A stretch of 11,964 nt of DNA from Acidobacteriota bacterium (GTDB lineage: Bacteria > Acidobacteriota > Terriglobia > Terriglobales > Acidobacteriaceae): positions 1 to 11,964 of the forward strand of contig JAJZDO010000329.1 of assembly GCA_021805955.1 (NCBI GenBank). Direction: 5' to 3'. This document shows, in pieces, positions 7,561 to 11,964 of the stretch; within the stretch, counting starts at the first letter, position 1, and the number at the start of each line of letters is the position of its first letter. Both the position numbers and the translations under genes were made by a program. The notes beneath the pieces are model-generated. The model was given only the letters and a program-made list of their open reading frames with translations. It was not told the origin of the DNA and searched no databases.

Positions 7561-8508
7561 TCAAAGCAATCTGTAGACCTTCGATATCGCGTCGACCACC
7601 GTGGCGGTTGTGAACAGATGGTTTTGGTCGCCGAATAATGGGTCAGGATCTCCTGGTTTCCAGGGCGCCAAACAATCACGCCTGGTCACTCGCAACATCG
7701 GCCCACTTCTCCAACTCCCATCGGACTCCTGGCCTTCCAGAAGTTCATCTATCCGCGGCCAGATGGCCTGGTCGGGCACAGTGTCCGGCAACAACAGAAA
7801 GCCCGATATGAGGAGAGCACACTCGAATGGATGTTGTGGACGGGTCTGCAGCAAAGTTGTCCGAGTAGCACGCAGGTCGATGTCCAGGTCCGCGGCTTTG
7901 AGCAACGACAAAGCCCCTTCGGTGCTATAGAGAAAAGAAGTCCACCAGAACGATTGCCATATCCCGCCAGAGGTTTTGTGTTTGCGAATATACTCGATAC
8001 CGCGATCGACGGCCTTTTTTTCGGTGCCATGCTGCGTCATCATGGCGAGGACCGCCGACGGAGTCACATCCGTATGCGAAGAGCCCCACGACCCCAGACC
8101 TGGCTGACCGCGAAAAGTAGCAAAGCCGCCGTCAGCACATTGAAAACTCTGAAGACATGCATAACTGGCCTCGCGGATATTCTTTCCCTCGAACGTCAGG
8201 AACAGAATTGCGAGCGCGGTCGAGTCTGCGTCTGAGCCGACTTCTTCGGTGTATCCCCATCCGCCGTCGAGAAAGATTCTCTCGTTAAGCCAATCCGAAG
8301 CAAGCCGCGTCGAAATCGACGCGCGCTTTTTGACTTTGGAGGGAAGACTCGTCAACCGGCTACCGACAAACGCCGTCGTCCAAACAGAGGACTGTCCGGG
8401 AGGCAGATTCCAATCGATCCAACTGCCATCGAACTGTTGTCGACTCATAAGGTAATCGAGTGAAGAGCCAAGCGCGTGTTCCAGGCTTTTCTTGCGATCA
8501 CTACGCAT
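7561..8508 (-). CDS. Prenyltransferase/squalene-oxidase repeat protein, class II terpene cyclase-like
   Basis: This 315-aa protein should fold as a single alpha/alpha barrel of the family that includes terpene cyclases and protein prenyltransferase beta subunits. QW-like repeats are visible: QQFDGSW (24-30), DGGWGY (81-86), CADGGFATF (124-132) and QESDGSW (260-266). In EEVGSDADSTALAIL (88-102), Asp93-Ala-Asp95-Ser96 sits where class II cyclases have DxDD; the middle Asp, the proton donor in known cyclases, is kept, while the last Asp is Ser. At 315 aa it is shorter than two-domain class II cyclases (about 500-700 aa), so it holds only one barrel, and no DDxxD class I motif is seen. The ATG at 8508 overlaps the end of the DMATS-like gene by 8 bases, implying translational coupling and a joint function, perhaps cyclising a prenyl chain that the partner transfers. 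A non-cyclase binding role is possible. It is the last gene of the operon. Confidence 0.75.
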   Translation of the reverse strand: MRSDRKKSLEHALGSSLDYLMSRQQFDGSWIDWNLPPGQSSVWTTAFVGSRLTSLPSKVKKRASISTRLASDWLNERIFLDGGWGYTEEVGSDADSTALAILFLTFEGKNIREASYACLQSFQCADGGFATFRGQPGLGSWGSSHTDVTPSAVLAMMTQHGTEKKAVDRGIEYIRKHKTSGGIWQSFWWTSFLYSTEGALSLLKAADLDIDLRATRTTLLQTRPQHPFECALLISGFLLLPDTVPDQAIWPRIDELLEGQESDGSWRSGPMLRVTRRDCLAPWKPGDPDPLFGDQNHLFTTATVVDAISKVYRLL

Positions 8509-9610
8509 CGGAATTGTTCGCGCCAGTCGGGTCGGGCTTCAGGTAGATGGTGGTGTACTCCTGCTGTTTTTTCCAGCCCAGCCCTAAATAGACGTGCGTG
8601 TTCACCTTGGCCGTACTCATTTGCCCGGCCAGGACTTCGAGCAGGTCGGTGTAGGCGCGTGCATCGATATTCCGAAGTGCCAGCCATCGCAAGCAGCGGG
8701 CCCTGGCCTGCGCGTCTCCCTGGAACAAACAATGACCGCAGAATTCGATCTTTACATCTGTTGGAGAATCTTTATCTGGACCAAACCCGGCTGAAAAAAC
8801 GACCGATTGTGTTGGATAAGCGCGGTCTCTTCCTAGCATCACTTCTGAGTATTGCCGGAACGCGTTCAGGTAATGCTTGCCTCCGAAATGCCGAAGCAAA
8901 GCTTCATAATAGGACACGGGTTTCCCGTACCCGCTGAGATAAATCCTGCCGTTTGGGCCCTCGTTCTGGCTAAGTGAGACCGCCATCCCCAGTGGCTTCA
9001 TATCGCTTGCCAGTAATTGCCTGATTTCCCGATGCTTTTTAAGCGCTCCAAAAGATGCCGCGAACTCCTCGAATCTGGACCAGCGCTCATTCTCCGCGCC
9101 ACTTTTTCCGTTAATGTAGATTTTCACTCCGGCCTTTCCTTCCGCCGCAAAACCGGCACCGACCCAGAAAGTTCCACCGCGATCGGGATCGATCTCGCGG
9201 GGATTCACTCTCGAAACTCTGTGGATCAGCGCAACAATGGAATCAATGTCTCCCTTCAGTTGGAGCAATGCCGACAATGCGCGCACCGTTCCCTCGATGA
9301 ATTCCCTTGTTTCGGGATAGGACTGGCTTGGATTGCCGGCCTCGCTCAGAAATTGCAACGGCATGGTTTGGTGTCCCAGGGCGAGAGCAAACTGAATCGG
9401 CGTTCCGTCGAGGTTCAGCGTAGAGGATTGTGTTGCCATCGCGACGGGACAGCCGCCCAGGGATGCGCGGCAAATCAGCTCATATGCCCGATATAATTGC
9501 GGAGACGCCTGCCCGAGCCCGAACTTTGGGATCAGCGCCTGGAGTTGGCCGCCGATGAGATCGTACCAGGAGCTGTCCGTGCCTTCGCGCGGTGGAAGGT
9601 TCTCTAGCAT
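8501..9610 (-). CDS. DMATS-type (ABBA-fold) aromatic prenyltransferase-like protein
   Basis: The predicted 369-aa soluble enzyme would move a prenyl group from its diphosphate to an aromatic ring, often indole or tyrosine in this family. The start of the ABBA barrel, LDGTPIQFALAL (68-79) then MPLQFLSEAG (83-92), resembles the conserved PxExS and LRFLxE strands of DMATS enzymes. Alternating Lys/Arg-x-Tyr residues on later strands, VKIYING (Lys163, Tyr165), GRIYLSGY (Arg222, Tyr224), VKIEF (Lys287) and EYTTIYLKPDP (Tyr356), match the basic and tyrosine pairs that bind diphosphate. The length fits bacterial members. ATG at 9610 is 17 bases past the previous stop with AAAGGGAG upstream; TTG at 9616 has better spacing, and an in-frame ATG at 9673 overlapping the preceding gene gives 390 aa. 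It overlaps the cyclase-like gene by 8 bases. Identification rests on strand motifs, so the family call is good but the acceptor is unknown. Confidence 0.72.
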   Translation of the reverse strand: MLENLPPREGTDSSWYDLIGGQLQALIPKFGLGQASPQLYRAYELICRASLGGCPVAMATQSSTLNLDGTPIQFALALGHQTMPLQFLSEAGNPSQSYPETREFIEGTVRALSALLQLKGDIDSIVALIHRVSRVNPREIDPDRGGTFWVGAGFAAEGKAGVKIYINGKSGAENERWSRFEEFAASFGALKKHREIRQLLASDMKPLGMAVSLSQNEGPNGRIYLSGYGKPVSYYEALLRHFGGKHYLNAFRQYSEVMLGRDRAYPTQSVVFSAGFGPDKDSPTDVKIEFCGHCLFQGDAQARARCLRWLALRNIDARAYTDLLEVLAGQMSTAKVNTHVYLGLGWKKQQEYTTIYLKPDPTGANNSDA

Positions 9611-9627
9611 GGCCAATCGATCTCCCT

Positions 9628-10395
9628 TTAGGCTTTCTTTTTTTTCTTGTCTGGGAGTGCCGCTTTTTTCCATCCAGACCTGACGTGCGCAGCGCGGTCG
9701 GCAGGACCATCGTCCGCCTTGGTCAGTTCAAGCGTGATGCGAGTAGGAACAGCAGCATGGAACAGAATGGCCTGTCCCGGCTGAAGTTCCAGCTTGCCAG
9801 GTTCGAAGCCGCGCTCGGAACACGCAACCTTGACGGGACTGGGCGGGCGATAGGCCGTCTTGCCGATCTTTGGATAGCCGACGATGATTTTGCCCTTCTC
9901 CTTGCCGCCCAGCGTGTTCGTAGCGGAATATGTTCCGGGCCGCAGAATGACAGCTGAAAAGATATCGTCGCCCTTCAGCTCACGGCTATCGAATGGATTC
10001 TGCTGCTTGGGATCTTCCGCAGCCTTGCTCACGCGCACGGCATACCCCCCCGCACCCGCCGAGACGTGAAACACCGCGTATCCCTTGGGGTTGACCTCGA
10101 ACTTCGTTCCCGCCTTCGCGCTCTCCCCCTGACAATTGCAGGTGCTGCCCGTGGTGCTTGTTGCCGCGGCCGCCTGTGTCGGCTCGAAGGCTGCCAGATC
10201 AATGTTCGCCTGCGCGACCGGACTGTTCTTGTCCACATTGACATAGAAGTCCGCTAGATTTTCGCCGTTCCGATACACGACGCCTCTGTATTGGCCTGGT
10301 TCCAGGAAGCGGTGTGTCACTCCTCCCAGCATGGTCAGGGAACCGCTGTCCAATCCGATTTGCGTAAAGAGATTCTGATCGAAGGTCAATTTCAT
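9628..10395 (-). CDS. Unrecognised 255-aa beta-rich protein with lysine-rich tail
   Basis: I do not recognise this protein. It appears to have two beta-rich parts: residues 1-70 (FLEPGQYRGVVYRNGENLADFYV in pieces) and about 97-228 (GYAVFHVSAGAGGYAV, LRPGTYSATN, LQPGQAILFHAAVPTRI), joined by an Ala/Thr-rich linker (72-85) followed by a Cys-Asn-Cys at 86-88. The repeated (L)xPGxY and LxPGQ turns resemble those of cupredoxin-like or carbohydrate-binding beta sandwiches, but no copper-ligand set is evident. It has no signal peptide or membrane segment. The C terminus is basic, ending in five lysines and alanine, encoded over a run of eight A. ATG at 10395 lies 2 bases past the stop of the upstream gene, and the next gene starts 17 bases on, so it is firmly inside the operon with the prenyltransferase and cyclase-like genes. 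Its role could be scaffold, carrier or binding protein; this is only inferred from position. Confidence 0.7.
   Translation of the reverse strand: MKLTFDQNLFTQIGLDSGSLTMLGGVTHRFLEPGQYRGVVYRNGENLADFYVNVDKNSPVAQANIDLAAFEPTQAAAATSTTGSTCNCQGESAKAGTKFEVNPKGYAVFHVSAGAGGYAVRVSKAAEDPKQQNPFDSRELKGDDIFSAVILRPGTYSATNTLGGKEKGKIIVGYPKIGKTAYRPPSPVKVACSERGFEPGKLELQPGQAILFHAAVPTRITLELTKADDGPADRAAHVRSGWKKAALPDKKKKKA
9638..9648 (-). promoter_or_regulatory. Candidate -1 frameshift heptamer A AAA AAG
   Basis: Near the end of the 255-aa gene the codons are AAG AAA AAA AAG AAA GCC TAA. This contains A AAA AAG in the same phase as the slippery heptamer of E. coli dnaX. A -1 shift would enter the frame of the prenyltransferase, which is open here (K-E-S-L-K-G-D-R-L-A-M), and make a fusion of the two proteins. 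A 5-bp CCTTC/GAAGG hairpin follows some 35 bases downstream, rather far for a stimulator, and no strong internal ribosome-binding site precedes the run, so use of the site is uncertain. Confidence 0.3.
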
Positions 10396-10397
10396 GG

Positions 10398-11309
10398 CTA
10401 TGCACCCACATTCGCTTGAACAATCATTTCTTGAGAATCGATGGTTGCGGCCAGATTCCGGATTGGAATTTTAACCGGGATGAGCCCGCCACTCGCCGGA
10501 AGAATCGGGAACGGATCTTCGAACTGATAGAGAGGATACTTGCTGGCGAAATAATCCGCGATTGCGGTTTCCAACAGCGAAAGCAGCCCGAATAGATTGC
10601 CCAACAGATTGGAGAGCCATTCGGCAATGCTGGTCGTGATCCCCAGCAGGTCCGTGATCAAGTTCGCGATCGGACCCAGGAACGCCATGATAATGTCGAC
10701 CGCCCAGCCCGGCAGCCACGACGGGAACAGATTGTCGATCGCGTTTGTGATCGCATTCACCAGGATGTTGTCGATCGTCGCCGGCACGTCGATCGGCGCC
10801 ACATTCACCAAGACCGGATCAATATAGATCTGCCATTGGTTCGAGTGCCCATTCAGTTCCGCGTCCAGATCGGTCCAGCCTGGAAGGCGCGCCGGATCGA
10901 TATAGTACTTCGGCGCCAAACTCGCCTTTAGGTCTGTGATCTGTGAAGTAAGACCGGATAGGTTCAGGTCCGCACAAATCGGGCCTCCAATGCAAAAGCC
11001 AGGGAAGCCCACAAGGCATCCGTTCCATGGATCTGGCACGAGGCAGAAGCTCGGAATGCAGAACCCGGGTAAGTCGAGACACAGTTTGAAGTCGAGCGTC
11101 CCAAAGACGATGTCGACGTTCTGTAACTCGATAGTGTTGTCATTGTTCAGCTGCAGGTTGCCCCCGGACAAATGCACGCTGACGGAGTAACTGGCGGAGA
11201 ACGGCCCGAAGTTGGCCGTGTCGGACTTCGAGAAGCTGAAGTTATTCTCCACTTCGTTGAACAATTGCTGGAACGCTTTCGCGGATGCGGCTATCGTGAT
11301 ATGACTCAT
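10398..11309 (-). CDS. Unrecognised 303-aa protein with six-cysteine cluster and hydrophobic C-terminal half
   Basis: I do not recognise this protein. The N-terminal 75 residues look like amphipathic beta strands (FGPFSASYSVSVHLSGG). A compact cluster with six cysteines at 77, 84, 89, 98, 106 and 112 follows and includes a near repeat, LPGFCIPSFC and FPGFCIGGPIC, 22 residues apart. The middle has YYIDPARLPGWTDLDAELNG, and residues about 180-255 are a long hydrophobic and amphipathic stretch (LFPSWLPGWAVDIIMAFLGP, then LLGITTSIAEWLSNLLGNLF). No N-terminal signal peptide is visible. The mix of amphipathic sheet and long hydrophobic helices could suit a lipid-binding or membrane-inserting protein, but this is only a guess. 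Its ATG overlaps the stop of the upstream gene (ATGA), and its stop is 2 bases from the next start, so expression is coupled with the prenyltransferase operon. Confidence 0.72.
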   Translation of the reverse strand: MSHITIAASAKAFQQLFNEVENNFSFSKSDTANFGPFSASYSVSVHLSGGNLQLNNDNTIELQNVDIVFGTLDFKLCLDLPGFCIPSFCLVPDPWNGCLVGFPGFCIGGPICADLNLSGLTSQITDLKASLAPKYYIDPARLPGWTDLDAELNGHSNQWQIYIDPVLVNVAPIDVPATIDNILVNAITNAIDNLFPSWLPGWAVDIIMAFLGPIANLITDLLGITTSIAEWLSNLLGNLFGLLSLLETAIADYFASKYPLYQFEDPFPILPASGGLIPVKIPIRNLAATIDSQEMIVQANVGA

Positions 11310-11962
11310 GGCGCCACCGTAAGAGTGATGAATATCTTCAATTGATTGTCATCAATTGAAGGGTTGTTCGGAATGGGAGGATTCGGCGTGAGTTGCGCCG
11401 TAATCGTGGCAAGGCTCAGCAGCGGAATGTCGAACAACATCGTCGATATCGGGAAGATCAGCTTTTCCTTCAACAGCAGCTCGAACGTCGTCTTCAAATA
11501 GCAGTTGACGTTGTCCGAGAGCCCCTTCGGCTTGATGCCTACGACATCCACGCTATCTACGATTCCAACCAGGGAAGGTTTCCCGCTGATAATCTGCACT
11601 CCTACGTGCGCCACCAGGTAAGCGTCCAGACAAAAACAAAGTAATCGGCGAGTGGGGGGCACCACTTCCTGCGTAGGTTGTACGTTGGTTGCTTCGCCAG
11701 GCGAAGTCGGTGTCGGCAGGAACCCCTTCAGGAACTCACTCGGGCAATCCATCCCTCCGCAGATCTGCACGTGCATGGCAAGATGCTGCTGCGGGAGCGG
11801 CGGATTGAGCACGGCCGGAAGAGTAAAGATATTTCCAGGGTAGAAGTCCACCTCTGCCTTCACCAGTTGTACGCAAAAGTTCAGGCCCACTGGGGGCGAG
11901 TCCGCGCCCAGAATCGGAACCGGACTTACGACTTTGAAAAGCGGGTTCTTATAGTCGGTCAC
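11306..11962 (-). CDS. Unrecognised cysteine-containing protein, start at or beyond the window edge
   Basis: This frame is open to within 2 bases of the window edge. A GTG at 11962 would give 218 aa (MTDYKNPLFKVVSPVPILG...), but the true start may lie outside. I do not recognise the family. It is rich in beta-type stretches and prolines, with cysteines at 30, 68, 73, 109, 111 and 154 of the 218-aa form, a low-complexity Pro/Thr segment at 81-104, and a distinctive end, PNPPIPNNPSIDDNQLKIFI. The segment SVDVVGIKPKGLSDNVNCYL followed by an amphipathic helix is well conserved in style but unassigned. Its stop overlaps the next ATG by an ATGA, so it is cotranslated with the 303-aa protein; the two share Cys content and lack of signal peptides and may work as a pair. 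It is the first visible gene of the five-gene operon. Confidence 0.6.
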   Translation of the reverse strand: MTDYKNPLFKVVSPVPILGADSPPVGLNFCVQLVKAEVDFYPGNIFTLPAVLNPPLPQQHLAMHVQICGGMDCPSEFLKGFLPTPTSPGEATNVQPTQEVVPPTRRLLCFCLDAYLVAHVGVQIISGKPSLVGIVDSVDVVGIKPKGLSDNVNCYLKTTFELLLKEKLIFPISTMLFDIPLLSLATITAQLTPNPPIPNNPSIDDNQLKIFITLTVAP

Positions 11963-11964
11963 GT

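Noticed and set aside
1..11964. CRISPR array, tRNA, rRNA or riboswitch
   Set aside because: No regularly spaced repeats, cloverleaf, rRNA-like sequence or recognisable riboswitch core was seen in the intergenic stretches, which are short.

Overview
The window looks like chromosomal DNA of a soil bacterium with moderately high GC. Gene content (a sugar-acid catabolic operon with a LacI-type regulator remnant, an IS1182-type transposase and a DMATS-like prenyltransferase) would suit an Acidobacteriota genome, but nothing here, such as an rRNA gene, proves the phylum.

Left part (1-2875): a 5'-truncated IS1182-family transposase lies on the minus strand, with its three likely DDE residues kept but its N-terminal domain missing. 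It abuts the first 23 codons of a LacI-family regulator, which is cut inside its helix-turn-helix. The two reading frames share about 10 bp at the junction. Next comes an intact MFS transporter of the anion:cation symporter type, also on the minus strand.

Centre (3119-7543): a compact plus-strand operon diverges from the transporter. It encodes a YjhG/YagF-type D-xylonate dehydratase, a FAH-fold 2-keto-3-deoxy-pentonate dehydratase and an alpha-ketoglutarate semialdehyde dehydrogenase. Together these form the lower Weimberg route: pentonate to 2-keto-3-deoxypentonate to 2,5-dioxopentanoate to 2-oxoglutarate. With the transporter, the locus looks built to import and burn pentonic acids. The sugar dehydrogenase and lactonase of the full route are not in the window, and the adjacent regulator is broken.

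Right part (7561-11964): a tightly packed minus-strand operon runs in from beyond the right edge. In transcription order it encodes a 218-aa (or longer) unknown protein, a 303-aa unknown protein with a six-cysteine cluster, a 255-aa unknown beta-rich protein with a lysine-rich tail, a DMATS/ABBA-type aromatic prenyltransferase-like protein, and a single-barrel protein of the prenyltransferase/squalene-oxidase (class II terpene cyclase) superfamily with a DADS variant of the DxDD acid motif. Junctions overlap or are only a few bases apart. This is the most unusual part of the window: a prenyltransferase plus cyclase pair, suggestive of prenylated-aromatic or meroterpenoid chemistry, tied to three unrecognised proteins. 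A dnaX-like A AAA AAG heptamer at the end of the 255-aa gene sits in the right phase to shift ribosomes into the prenyltransferase frame.
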